Assembly (NCBI GenBank): GCA_037045185.1
Contig: JBAOHQ010000014.1
Location: 248,001-312,000 of the forward strand
Reading direction: 5' to 3'
DNA length: 64,000 nt
DNA from: JAKOUY01 sp037045185
Lineage (GTDB): Bacteria > Actinomycetota > Acidimicrobiia > Acidimicrobiales > Ilumatobacteraceae
Positions within the stretch are counted from its first letter, which is position 1, and every line of letters starts with the position of its first letter. Under the pieces are notes generated by a model that was not told where the DNA came from, made no database searches, and was given only the letters and a program-made list of their open reading frames with translations. This document shows, in pieces, positions 53,842 through 64,000 of this stretch. A program made the position numbers and the translations under genes.

Positions 53842-55548
53842 TCAATCCAAGGTGTTGGTGATGGCGCCGGTCTCGGCGCCCTGCACGAGGCGGGCGTACT
53901 TGCCCAGCACGCCCGTGGTGTAGCGCGGCGGGTTCGGCACCCAGCTGGCCTTGCGGCGGATCAGCTCGCTGTCGTCGACCAGCAGGTCCAGTGACAACTC
54001 GTGGATGTCGACGCGCACGGTGTCGCCGTCGCGGACGAAGGCGATCGGCCCGCCGTCCACGGCTTCGGGGGCCACGTGGCCGATGCAGAACCCCCACGTG
54101 CCGCCGCTGAACCGACCGTCGGTGATCAGCGCGCAGTCACCGCCGCGCCCGGCGCCCTTCAGCGCCCCGGTGATGGCCAGCATCTCGCGCATCCCCGGGC
54201 CACCTTTGGGGCCTTCGTAGCGGATGACCAGCACCGTGCCCGGCTGGATCGACCCGCTGAGGATGGCCGCCATCGCCGCGTCCTCGCCGTCGAACACCCG
54301 GGCTGGGCCCTCGAACAGCTTCTGCTCGGCGGTGAGCCCGGCCACCTTCACCACGGCGCCCTTGGGCGCCAGGCTGCCGGTGAGGACCACGATGCCACCC
54401 TCGTCGTGGATCGGCTTGCTGAGCGGGTGGACCACCACGCCGTCGGGCGCCGGCGGGTCGATCTCGGCCAGGTTCTCGGCCATGGTCCTGCCCGTCACGG
54501 TGAGCACGTCGCCGTGCAGCAGGCCGGCATCGAGCAGGTGCTTCATCACCACCGGGACCCCGCCGACGCGGTCGAGGTCACTCATGTGGAACCGCCCGCC
54601 GGGTTTCATGTCGGCGATGTGCGGGACCTTGGCGGCAATGCGGTTGAAGTCGTCGAGGTGCAGCTCGACGCCGGCCTCGTTGGCGATGGCCAGCAGGTGC
54701 AGGACCGCGTTGGTGGAACCGCCCAGCGCCGAGGTCACGGCGATGGCGTTCTCGAAGGCCTGCTTGGTCATGATCCGGCGCGGCGTGATGCCGAGGCGCA
54801 GCATGTTCACGACCGCCTCCCCGGCCATCCGGGCGTCGGACTCACGGCGGCCGTCAATGGCCGGCGGCGACGCGGTTCCCGGCAGTGACATGCCGATCGC
54901 CTCGGCGATCGAGCTCATCGTGTTCGCCGTGAACATGCCACCGCAGGCGCCCTCGCCGGGGCAGGCGTTGCGCTCGATCGCGGTGAGCTCCGCCTCGGTG
55001 ATGGCCCCCAGGGCGCAGGCCCCCACCGCCTCGAACACCGACGTGATGTCGAGGGCCTTGCCGTCCAGCTCACCGGGCATCGTGCTGCCGTTGTAGACGA
55101 ACACGCTGGGCAGGTCGAGGCGGGCCGCGGCCATCAGCATTGCCGGAATGCTCTTGTCACACCCGGCCAGGCCGACGAATCCGTCCAGCCGCTCGGCGTG
55201 CATCACGCACTCGACGCTGTCGGTGATGACCTCGCGGCTCACCAGGCTGGCACGCATGCCCTCGTGACCCATGCTGATGCCATCGCTGACGGTGATGGTG
55301 CCGAACTCCAGCGGGAACCCACCGGCGGCGCGCACACCGTCCTTGGCGTGCTCGGCCAGCTTGCGCAGGGTCATGTTGCACGGAGTGACCTCGTTCCACG
55401 ACGAGGCGATGGCCACCTGTGGCTTGACCCAGTCGTCGTCGCCCATTCCCACGGCGCGCAGCATCGCCCGTGAGGGGGCCTTCTGCATCCCGTCGGTCAC
55501 GTCCCGACTGCGCGGCTTGATGTCGACAGGAGTCCCGTCAGTGCTCAT
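53842..55548 (-). CDS. ilvD: dihydroxy-acid dehydratase
   Basis: A 568-residue Fe-S dehydratase of branched-chain amino acid synthesis. GFVGLAGCDKSIPAMLMAAA, FVYNGSTMPGELDGK, NACPGEGACGGMFTANTMSS hold the cluster Cys residues; ALGGSTNAVLHLLAIA, SDLDRVGGVPVVMKHLLDAG and ALITDGRFSGGTWGFCIGHV follow. All hallmarks and length are normal. The ATG has TAGCGT 6 nt upstream. Divergent from the P450 gene at 55641 and convergent with the sulfide operon. Confidence 0.97.
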   Translation of the reverse strand: MSTDGTPVDIKPRSRDVTDGMQKAPSRAMLRAVGMGDDDWVKPQVAIASSWNEVTPCNMTLRKLAEHAKDGVRAAGGFPLEFGTITVSDGISMGHEGMRASLVSREVITDSVECVMHAERLDGFVGLAGCDKSIPAMLMAAARLDLPSVFVYNGSTMPGELDGKALDITSVFEAVGACALGAITEAELTAIERNACPGEGACGGMFTANTMSSIAEAIGMSLPGTASPPAIDGRRESDARMAGEAVVNMLRLGITPRRIMTKQAFENAIAVTSALGGSTNAVLHLLAIANEAGVELHLDDFNRIAAKVPHIADMKPGGRFHMSDLDRVGGVPVVMKHLLDAGLLHGDVLTVTGRTMAENLAEIDPPAPDGVVVHPLSKPIHDEGGIVVLTGSLAPKGAVVKVAGLTAEQKLFEGPARVFDGEDAAMAAILSGSIQPGTVLVIRYEGPKGGPGMREMLAITGALKGAGRGGDCALITDGRFSGGTWGFCIGHVAPEAVDGGPIAFVRDGDTVRVDIHELSLDLLVDDSELIRRKASWVPNPPRYTTGVLGKYARLVQGAETGAITNTLD

Positions 55549-55640
55549 CCCGCCACGCTAGTGCCGTGACGAGCGTCGGGGCCGTTCGGTATGTGGCTCG
55601 GTACGAGGGCGCGACACGGGCTCGGAGTACGGTCCCGCTC

Positions 55641-56807
55641 ATGACCACGACCGCAGCCGTGTACTGGGATCCGTACGACGTCGAGATCGACACCAACCCG
55701 TACGAGACATGGCGGCGGATGCGCGACGAGGCGCCCGTCTACTACAACGAGCGGTTCGACTTCTACGCCCTGTCCCGCTACGCCGACGTCGAGGCCGCAC
55801 ACCGTGACCCGGCCCGCCTGGTGTCGAGCCACGGCATCGTCCTCGAGCAGATGTCGCCACAGCGGATGGAGACCGGGCAGATGATCATGATGGATCCCCC
55901 CGACCACACCCGTCTTCGCTCGATGGCGGCGCGGGCGTTCACGCCCAAGCGGGTGGCCTCGATGGAGGAGGACATCCGGGCGATCTGCCGGGAGCTGCTG
56001 GACCGCATGGATCCCTCCGCTGCCGATCTCGTCCAGGAGTACGGGGCGCTGCTCCCGTCGATGGTCATCAGCCGACTGCTCGGCGTTCCGGACGAGGACC
56101 GGGCGTGGGCCAAGACCACGATCGACACGATCTTCCACATCGAGCCCGACGTCGGGATGGTCAACGACATCTCGCTGACGGCGATGATCGAGCTGCATAC
56201 CTACCTGACCGAGCTGCTGGCCAAACGCCGTGAGCACCACGCCGCAGACATGCTGTCCGACCTGGTGCGTCAGGATCTCACCGCCAAGGAGTGCGCCGAC
56301 TTCGCCGTGCTGCTGGTGGCCGCCGGCACCGAGACCGTGGCCCGGTTGCTCGGGTGGGCGGCCGTGGTGCTGGACCAGCACGCCGACCAGCGCGCCGAGC
56401 TCGCCGCCCAGCCGGGGTTGGTTCCCCAGGCGATCGAGGAACTGCTGCGCTTCGAGGCGCCGTCTCCGGTGCAGGGCCGCGTCGCCGACGAGGCCATCGC
56501 CCTGCACGGCGCCACCATCCCTGCCGGCGCCAAGGTCCTGCTGCTGACCGGGTCTGCCGGGCGCGACGAGCGCAAGTACCCGGACGCGGACCGCTTCGAC
56601 ATCCACCGCCGCTTCGACCACCACGTCTCGTTCGGCTTCGGCATCCACTTCTGCCTCGGCGCGGCGCTGGCCCGGCTGGAGGGACGAGTCGCCGTGGAGG
56701 AGTTGGTGGGCCGGTTCCCGAACTGGGAGACCGACCACGGTCGCGCCGAGCGCCTGCACACCAGCACGGTGCGCGGCTGGAGCAGCGTGCCCGCCCGTCT
56801 CGCCTGA
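55641..56807 (+). CDS. cytochrome P450
   Basis: A 388-residue soluble P450. Helix I VLLVAAGTETVARLLGWAA (AGxET), helix K EELLRFEAP (ExxR) and the heme loop VSFGFGIHFCLGAALARLEG with the proximal Cys are all present. The N-terminus DPYDVEIDTNPYETWRRM is that of bacterial steroid/terpene-type P450s. The substrate is unknown. The ATG has TACGGT 7 nt upstream, and the M20 hydrolase follows 21 bp downstream, perhaps with its own promoter. Confidence 0.92.
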   Translation: MTTTAAVYWDPYDVEIDTNPYETWRRMRDEAPVYYNERFDFYALSRYADVEAAHRDPARLVSSHGIVLEQMSPQRMETGQMIMMDPPDHTRLRSMAARAFTPKRVASMEEDIRAICRELLDRMDPSAADLVQEYGALLPSMVISRLLGVPDEDRAWAKTTIDTIFHIEPDVGMVNDISLTAMIELHTYLTELLAKRREHHAADMLSDLVRQDLTAKECADFAVLLVAAGTETVARLLGWAAVVLDQHADQRAELAAQPGLVPQAIEELLRFEAPSPVQGRVADEAIALHGATIPAGAKVLLLTGSAGRDERKYPDADRFDIHRRFDHHVSFGFGIHFCLGAALARLEGRVAVEELVGRFPNWETDHGRAERLHTSTVRGWSSVPARLA

Positions 56808-56828
56808 TCGGCGGGGTACTTTTCTGGG

Positions 56829-58067
56829 ATGAGCACTTTTCGTCCCGATCACGTCGTTGCCGCGCTGCGCCAACTCGACGCCCGCACCGGAGGCCCCGAG
56901 GGCAGCCGGCGGCTGTGCTGGACACCGGAGTGGGTGGAGGCCAGGGCGCTGCTCCGGGAGTCGTTGGCCACGCTGCCGGTCACGGTGGACACCGACGAGG
57001 CCGGCAACCTGTGGGCGGTGCTCACCGGGGAACGGGCCGACACGCTGGTGGTGGGCAGCCACCTCGACAGCGTGCCCAAGGGCGGGTGGCTGGACGGTGC
57101 GCTCGGGGTGATGTCCGGCCTGGAGCTGCTGCGCTCGCTGGCCGACGAGGGCACGCCCCCGGTCACGGTGGCGCTGGTCGACTGGGCCGACGAGGAAGGC
57201 GCCCGCTTCAGCCGCAGCCTGTTCGGCAGCGCGGCGTGCATGGGCACGCTGGATGTCGAGGTCCTGCGCGGTCTGCGTGACAAGGAGGGCGGGTCACTGC
57301 CCGAGATCCTCGCCCAGCACGGCGTGGACATCGACAACCTCGACGGGGCACGCACTCGGCTGGATCACGTCAAGGCGTACGTCGAGGTGCACATCGAGCA
57401 GGGCCCCATCCTGGAGTCGATGAACACGGGCATCTGCACCGTCACCGGCACCAAGGGCATCGAGCGTGAGTATCTGACCTTCCGCGGGCAGGCGGCCCAC
57501 GCCGGCACGATGCCCATGCCCATGCGCCGCGACGCCCTGCGCGCCGCCAGCCGCTTCGCGCTGGAGATCGCCGAGATCGGCACCCGCCACGACGGGGTGA
57601 CCACCGTGGGTTACGCGGCGTGCAAACCCGGTGTGGTCACCGCCGTGCCCGGGGAGACGCGGATCACGATGGACATGCGCCACATCGATGCCGGGTCGTT
57701 GCAGGCGATGTTCGACGAGGCCCACGACGCGGCCCAGCGCGCCGCCGAGGCAGAGGGTTGCACGGTGGAGTGGGAACACATCTTCCGCATCCCGCCGATG
57801 CCGTTCCACCCGGCACTCCGTGAGGCCGCTCGGACCAGCGTGGCCGAGGTGGAGGGTCACGACGTGGAACTCCCCAGCGGAGCGCTGCACGACGCCAGCG
57901 AGATGGCCAGGGAGATCCCCACCGTGATGATCTTTGCCTCCTCGATCGACGGGTTGAGCCACACCAAGGAGGAGAACACCCCCGACGCGCACCTGCAGAT
58001 GGCCGCCGACGCCTTCGATCGCACCTGCCGGCGGGCCATCGACCTGATCGCCAGCGGCGCGCTGTAG
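56829..58067 (+). CDS. M20-family Zn-dependent carbamoylase/allantoate amidohydrolase
   Basis: A 412-residue binuclear zinc hydrolase. Metal ligands: LVVGSHLDSVPKGGWLDGAL (His, Asp), DWADEEGARF (Glu), VHIEQGPILE (His) and GLSHTKEENTPDAHL near the C-terminus. The dimerisation domain includes GQAAHAGTMPMPMRRDAL. This is the hydantoinase/carbamoylase group (HyuC, AllC, ureidoglycolate-type); which N-carbamoyl substrate is used cannot be told. TACTTT lies 6 nt upstream of the ATG. Confidence 0.9.
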   Translation: MSTFRPDHVVAALRQLDARTGGPEGSRRLCWTPEWVEARALLRESLATLPVTVDTDEAGNLWAVLTGERADTLVVGSHLDSVPKGGWLDGALGVMSGLELLRSLADEGTPPVTVALVDWADEEGARFSRSLFGSAACMGTLDVEVLRGLRDKEGGSLPEILAQHGVDIDNLDGARTRLDHVKAYVEVHIEQGPILESMNTGICTVTGTKGIEREYLTFRGQAAHAGTMPMPMRRDALRAASRFALEIAEIGTRHDGVTTVGYAACKPGVVTAVPGETRITMDMRHIDAGSLQAMFDEAHDAAQRAAEAEGCTVEWEHIFRIPPMPFHPALREAARTSVAEVEGHDVELPSGALHDASEMAREIPTVMIFASSIDGLSHTKEENTPDAHLQMAADAFDRTCRRAIDLIASGAL

Positions 58068-58171
58068 CTCGTCCAGGTCAGGCGACCACGACGTTCGGGC
58101 GGCCGATCTCGGCGCGGGGATCGGTCGAGCCGACATGGATCGCCTCGGTCACACCGACGACGGCTGACCTC

Positions 58172-59380
58172 CTAGGACCGGGCCAGGCGCATCGGCATGC
58201 GCTTGTAGCCGTTGTTGAGATTGGAGCGGATCTTGACCGGCTCACCGGTGGGCTCGATCGTGGCGAAGCCGGCGAGCAGCTCTTCGAGGAACACCCGGAT
58301 CTCCAACCGGGCGAGGTGCACGCCGAGGCAGAAGTGCTCACCGATGCCGAAGCTGAGATGCGGGTTCGGGGAGCGGCGGATGTCGAAGGTCTGCGGGTCG
58401 GTGAACACCGCCGGGTCACGGTTGGCCGCGGTGTACATCATCGCCACCTTGTCCCCGGCGGCGATGCGCTTGCCGCCCAGTTCGGTGTCGGTGGTGGCGG
58501 TCCGCCGGAAGCAGTGCAGCGGGTTGCAGTACCGCAGCATCTCCTCCACGGCCACCGGGATCAACGTCGGGTCCCGGCGCAGGGCGGCGAGCTGGTCGGG
58601 ACGGCGGACGAGCTCGTACACGCCCGAGGACATCACCGTCTTGGTGGTGTCGTTGCCGGCCGTCACCAGTTGGACGAAGAACGAGCCGTAGTCCAGGTCG
58701 CTCATCGGTTGACCGTCGTCGAAGGTGGTCTCCAGGAGCAGCGAGGTGAGGTCGTCACGGCGCGGCTGGCCGTGGCGCTCGGCGGCCTTGGCGATTCCGT
58801 ACATCGCCATCTCCATCGAGGCGTTGCCCTCGTAGCCGGCAACGATCTCGTCGTCCTGACCACCGGTCTGGATCTCCGCCCAGCGCTGCAGCATGGGGGT
58901 GTCCTCGTGGGGCAGGCCCATCACCTCGGCGATGATCTGCGCCGGGAGCGGGCCGGCCACGTCGTGGACGAAGTCCACCTCGCCCTGCTCGGCGGCGCGT
59001 TCCATGATCGCCCGGCAGCGGACACGGATCTGCTCGGTCATCCGCCCGACCACGGCGGGCAGGAAGTGTGAGGCTAGCGGGCGGCGGTAGACGAGATGCT
59101 GCGGCGGGTCCATCACCAGCAGCATGTGGCGCATCCGCTCCAGGGTCTCGGGGTCGAGGGTCTCCAGCATCACGCTGCCCAGCGAGGCGCTGAACCGTTG
59201 CGGGTCCCTGGCCACGGTCACCACATCGGCGTGGGTCAGCACGGCCCAGTACCCGGCATCGCCGGGGATGTCCTGCCACACCACCCGCTCGTTGTCACGG
59301 AGCCGGGCCAAGGTGTCGTGCACCTGATCGGTGAGATACCAGTCAGGGTTGTAGATGTCGACGGTGGCGGTGCTCCCCAT
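58172..59380 (-). CDS. cytochrome P450 (steroid-type)
   Basis: A 402-residue P450. Helix I VQLVTAGNDTTKTVMSSG (AGNDT), helix K EEMLRYCNPLHCFRRTA, and heme loop LSFGIGEHFCLGVHLARLE. The pattern is that of actinobacterial CYP125/CYP142-like sterol hydroxylases, but assignment needs a tree. The longer in-frame upstream start adds unconserved residues, so ATG 59380 is chosen, with GGGAGGGA upstream. The stop is followed by AGGAGG at 58164-58171 and a tiny open frame (58078-58152), 24 codons, of doubtful meaning. Confidence 0.9.
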   Translation of the reverse strand: MGSTATVDIYNPDWYLTDQVHDTLARLRDNERVVWQDIPGDAGYWAVLTHADVVTVARDPQRFSASLGSVMLETLDPETLERMRHMLLVMDPPQHLVYRRPLASHFLPAVVGRMTEQIRVRCRAIMERAAEQGEVDFVHDVAGPLPAQIIAEVMGLPHEDTPMLQRWAEIQTGGQDDEIVAGYEGNASMEMAMYGIAKAAERHGQPRRDDLTSLLLETTFDDGQPMSDLDYGSFFVQLVTAGNDTTKTVMSSGVYELVRRPDQLAALRRDPTLIPVAVEEMLRYCNPLHCFRRTATTDTELGGKRIAAGDKVAMMYTAANRDPAVFTDPQTFDIRRSPNPHLSFGIGEHFCLGVHLARLEIRVFLEELLAGFATIEPTGEPVKIRSNLNNGYKRMPMRLARS

Positions 59381-59455
59381 GGCGTCCCTCCCTGGCACGT
59401 GGTCTAGCAAACGCACGGGCTCGCCCGCGGATCGCACTGGCCCGGCACGCCATGC

Positions 59456-61012
59456 TCACCATGCCTCGGCGGCGCCGATGAGCGTGCGCGGGTCGGCGGC
59501 GGCGGCGAGGTCGCCGCCCGGGTGACGGACGATGGTGTGGGCGTGGCCGAAGCCGCTGTCGAGCGGGCCCACACGCCGGACGCGGTGGCCGAGCGCCGAC
59601 AGCGCCCCGTCCCACGCCGGCGGGGTGGTGCCCTCCAGCAGGACCCCCGGACCCTGCGGGGCGGTCCAGGTGTCGAACCCGGTGGCGGGGCCGTGCAGCG
59701 CCCACCGCCCCGCGGTGATCGCCTGGCCCGGGTCGGCGCCGTGGTGGAACAACCGGGCGGCGATCTGCAGCAGGATCTGCGGCTGGGCGTCGCCGCCCAT
59801 CGTGCCCAGCGCGGCGACCAGTCCCGATGGTCCGGTGGCCAGCGCCGGGCTGAGGGTGTGCGGCGGGCGCGCCCCCGGGCGCATCTCGGCCGGGTGGCCC
59901 GGTTGCAGGCTGAACCCGAGGCCGCGGTTGTGCAGGTTGATGCCGGTGGACGGCTCGACGATCCACGAGCCGAAGCCCGAGGCATTCGACTGGATGAGCG
60001 AGACGACCATCCCGCGAGCATCGGCGGCGCACAGGTACGTGGTGTCGCCGTCGCCGGCCGGGTGCGCCCGCCGGCTGGCAGCGGTGCGGCTGATGCTCGA
60101 CTGGCGGACCAGCACCTCGCCCAGCAGCGCTTGGCCGTCGACGCCCTCGTGCAGGACGGCTGGGCGGTCGTACCCGGCAGCGATGGCGCACTCGATCAGC
60201 AGGTGGGCCCACTCGGCGTCGTCGGGGTCGTCGGGCAGGCCGATCCGCTCGGCGAGGCCCGCGGCGCCGAGCAGGAGGTAGCCCTGGGAGTTCGGCGGCA
60301 CGGTCCACAGCTCCACACCCCACGCCGGCGAGCGCAGCGGCGTCACCCAGTCCGCCTGGGAGCGAGCCAGGTCGGCCGCGGCGAACACTGCGGGTGCCAG
60401 GGCGCGCAGCCCGGCGCCGAACTCGCCCTCGTAGAACGCGGCGCGGCCGCCCTCGGCGATCGCCCGCAGCGTCCGGGCGACACCCGGGCGGCACACCGTG
60501 GCGCCGGTCTCGGTGGCCTGGGTAGCCAACTCGGCGAGGTGCTGCGTGCCCTGGGCGTCGACCATCTGCAGGGACCGGGTCAGCAGCGCGCTGGCGGGGA
60601 ACCCGCCCCGGGCGAGGCCGATCGCCGGGGCGAGCACGTCGGCCAGTGGCATCGAGCCGAACCTGGCATGCAGCGCTACCCACCCGTCCACACAGCCCGG
60701 CACGGTGACCGCGCCGATCTCGTGGCGCAGCGGCACCTCGGTGTGCCCGGCACGGCGCAGTGCGTCACCGTCGGCCCCGCTGGCGGCCCGGCCGCTGGCG
60801 TTGAGGCAGGCAACCGCACCGTCGTGGTGGACGAGGGCGAACAGGTCCCCGCCCATCCCGCACAGGTGCGGCCCGGTCACGGCGATGGCTGCGTTGGTGG
60901 CGATCGCTGCGTCGACGGCATTTCCGCCATGGCGCAGGATCGCCACGCCGGCGGCCGTGGCCAGAGCGTCGGCCGACGCCACCGCTCCACCGGTTCCGTG
61001 TCTGGTGTGCAC
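59456..61012 (-). CDS. gamma-glutamyltransferase-like Ntn hydrolase
   Basis: A 518-residue GGT-family protein without a signal peptide. ILRHGGNAVDAAIATNAAI, GPHLCGMGGDLFALVHH, the nucleophile at the processing site GDGDTTYLCAADARGMVVSL (Thr), NLHNRGLGFSLQPGHPAEM, LGTMGGDAQPQILLQI and GFGHAHTIV near the end. Self-cleavage between GD and T-T would give two subunits. The cytosolic location suggests a role in catabolism of gamma-glutamyl compounds or an acylase rather than periplasmic glutathione salvage. It follows gatB by 62 bp on the same strand. Confidence 0.85.
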   Translation of the reverse strand: MHTRHGTGGAVASADALATAAGVAILRHGGNAVDAAIATNAAIAVTGPHLCGMGGDLFALVHHDGAVACLNASGRAASGADGDALRRAGHTEVPLRHEIGAVTVPGCVDGWVALHARFGSMPLADVLAPAIGLARGGFPASALLTRSLQMVDAQGTQHLAELATQATETGATVCRPGVARTLRAIAEGGRAAFYEGEFGAGLRALAPAVFAAADLARSQADWVTPLRSPAWGVELWTVPPNSQGYLLLGAAGLAERIGLPDDPDDAEWAHLLIECAIAAGYDRPAVLHEGVDGQALLGEVLVRQSSISRTAASRRAHPAGDGDTTYLCAADARGMVVSLIQSNASGFGSWIVEPSTGINLHNRGLGFSLQPGHPAEMRPGARPPHTLSPALATGPSGLVAALGTMGGDAQPQILLQIAARLFHHGADPGQAITAGRWALHGPATGFDTWTAPQGPGVLLEGTTPPAWDGALSALGHRVRRVGPLDSGFGHAHTIVRHPGGDLAAAADPRTLIGAAEAW

Positions 61013-61074
61013 GCAGCCAGCCTGCCAGGCCGCAGGAACCGATCGGACCGCGGGGTCAGACCGGGCGGCGCTGG

Positions 61075-62510
61075 TCAGCCCCGACGGGCGTTGAGCAGCG
61101 CGGTCACGGCTTTCCCGTCGGCCTTGCCCTGGCTGGCCTTCATCACCGCACCCACGAGGGCGCCCATCGCCTTGCCCTCACCCGCGCAGAACTTGGCCCA
61201 GGCATCGGCCTGATCGGCGATGACCTGATCGACCATGGCCTCCAGCGCGCCGCTGTCCATCGCCTCGAACCCCCTGGCGGCGGCGATGGCGCCCGGGTCG
61301 CCTCCGCCGTTGGCCACCAGCTCTGCCAGGACCGCCTTGGCCTGCGTCGCCGTCAGCGTGCCGCGGGTCTCCAGCGTGGTGAGGGCGGCGAGATCGACGG
61401 CAGGAACGGATGGCTCGGACCCCTGCTCGGCGTAGGCCTCCTTGACATGGACCAGGGCTCGGGCCACGTCGCCGCCGGCCTCGCCTACGGCCAGCACGTA
61501 GTCGTCCTGACCGCGCTCGACCACCACCATCGCCGCCTCGCTGTCCGGCGCCACACCGCTGGCCGCGGCAAGCCGGGCCCGCCGGGCGCCCGGCAGCATC
61601 GGCAGGGCGTCACGGACGGCCTGCACCCACTCGGCCGACGGCGCCAGCGGCACCAGGTCGGGCTCCAGGAAGTAGCGGTAGTCGTCGGCGTCCTCTTTCG
61701 AGCGCAGGGTGTGCGTGCGCCCGTCGGTCTCGTCCCAGTGGCGGGTCTGCTGCACCACCCGGTCGCCGCTCTCCAGCAGGTCGATCTGCCGGCGGGCCTC
61801 GTACTCGATCGCCCGGCCGAGGCTGCGCACGCTGTTGACGTTCTTGATCTCGCAGCGCGTCCCGAAGGGAGTACCCGGAAGGTGGACGCTGACGTTGGCG
61901 TCACAGCGCATGCTGCCTTCCTCCATCTTGGCGTCGCTGGCGCCGACCGCCACCAGGATGGCGCGCAGCTCGTTGACGTACTGGCGGGCCTGCTCGGCGT
62001 TGCGGATGTCCGGGCGGCTGACGATCTCGACCAGCGGCACGCCCGCCCGGTTGAAGTCGATCAGCGAGTAATCGCTGCCATGGATCCGCCCGCCGGCGCC
62101 GCCGAGGTGCGTGCTCTTGCCCGTGTCCTCTTCCAGGTGGGCCCGCTCGATGCCGATGCGCGTCCCGTCGGGAAGGTCGAGATGGCCGTCGACGTTCAGC
62201 GGCTGGTCGTACTGGCTGATCTGGTATGCCTTGGGCATGTCCGGGTAGAAGTAGTTCTTGCGGTGAAACGTGCACGGCTGGATGGTGCAGTTCAGGGCCG
62301 TGCCGATGCGCATGGCCAACTCCACCGCCTGGCGGTTGAGCACGGGCAGGGCGCCGGGAAGCCCCAGCGTCACGGGGTCGATGTTGGTGTTCGGCGAGTC
62401 GCCGAAGCGGTTGGCGCTGGCGGAGAACAGCTTGGTGGCGGTGGCCAGTTCGACGTGGACCTCCAGGCCCACCACCATCTGCCAGTCCCCCGGCAGGCCG
62501 TCGATCGCGC

Positions 62511-62514
<4 letters not shown>
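61075..62514 (-). CDS. gatB: aspartyl/glutamyl-tRNA amidotransferase subunit B
   Basis: A 479-residue subunit: MVVGLEVHVELATATKLFSA, FHRKNYFYPDMPKAYQISQY, LEEDTGKSTH, GSDYSLIDFNRAGVPLVEIV, MRCDANVSV, EIKNVNSVRSLGRAIEYEA and the Yqey-like tail KAMGALVGAVMKASQGKADG. With GatA and GatC it forms Gln- and Asn-tRNA from mischarged precursors. The ATG overlaps the gatA stop (ATGA). The longer upstream in-frame start lies inside gatA and was rejected. Confidence 0.96.
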
Positions 62515-63964
<1,450 letters not shown>

Positions 63965-63965
<1 letters not shown>

Positions 63966-64000
63966 CACTCCTCCAGGCCGATCACCGGCGGGACACGGAA
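63965..64000 (-). CDS. gatC: aspartyl/glutamyl-tRNA amidotransferase subunit C, last 11 codons
   Basis: The window ends inside this gene. Only FRVPPVIGLEE and the stop are visible; the FRVPPV(I/L) ending is typical of GatC, and the position just before gatA supports the call. The stop TGA overlaps the gatA ATG. Confidence 0.75.

Overview
The window is a high-GC actinobacterial chromosome segment. Two WhiB regulators, a SenX3-RegX3 pair in one run with pstSCAB-phoU, a twin-arginine TatA, a DUF2510 protein, a DUF3097 protein and a secreted protein opening with the PPHERTWRHPSE motif together suggest class Acidimicrobiia (Ilumatobacter or Microthrix-like). That placement is inferred from family content; no rRNA gene is present. 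At least 20 genes have a TANNNT -10 box only 6-9 nt before the start codon, so leaderless mRNAs look like the default here. I saw no tRNA, rRNA or CRISPR array.

Layout. 1-4.5 kb: an RNB-family ribonuclease (cut by the window edge), an MreB homologue, a small membrane protein and moaE on the minus strand; then a frameshifted degenerate trypsin-like protein and an SDR-fold protein without catalytic residues. 4.6-7.1 kb: a DUF2342 zincin homologue without its zinc motif, and an MFS transporter. 7.1-16 kb: a phosphate island, regX3, senX3, phoU, pstBACS and ppk, with a PHO-box-like direct repeat upstream of pstS. 16-18.1 kb: two WhiB genes, ACC deaminase (frameshifted) and tatA, with a 26-bp palindrome in front of the second WhiB. 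18.2-24.4 kb: a VWA protein and a MoxR-like AAA+ ATPase separated by a plus-strand cassette of cyclase, GH1-like and APH genes. 24.5-36.9 kb: a GH2 enzyme, sdhCAB, a proton-pumping pyrophosphatase, DedA, and several conserved small genes (DUF3097, SCP2).

37.1-41.3 kb is the accessory part. A serine-integrase element of about 3.3 kb sits in the 3' end of fpg. It is flanked by a 17-bp direct repeat, and both copies of the fpg tail still encode LADNTTS(K/R)FL. It carries a large serine recombinase, a HigBA-type toxin-antitoxin pair with a clear promoter, a transposase C-terminal remnant and the N-terminal remnant of a site-specific DNA methyltransferase.

41.4-64 kb: nucleoside phosphorylase, malate dehydrogenase, two tandem acyltransferase-3/SGNH proteins, metF, a DUF2510 membrane protein, purH, then a sulfide-oxidation operon (SQR-like flavoprotein, single-cysteine DsrC/TusE-like protein, DsrE2-like protein) behind a perfect CATACCCC-AA-GGGGTATG operator. 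After that come ilvD, two cytochromes P450, an M20 hydantoinase/carbamoylase, a gamma-glutamyltransferase-like protein and gatCAB (gatC cut by the window end).

Quality caveat: about ten otherwise well-conserved genes (acdS, fpg, mdh, purH, both acyltransferases, the recombinase, the toxin and others) are split by single-base indels, nearly all of them +1 insertions, with protein homology continuing across the break. The pattern looks like assembly or sequencing error rather than pseudogenisation, densest at 37.5-41 kb and 45-47 kb. Those genes are annotated across the breaks.
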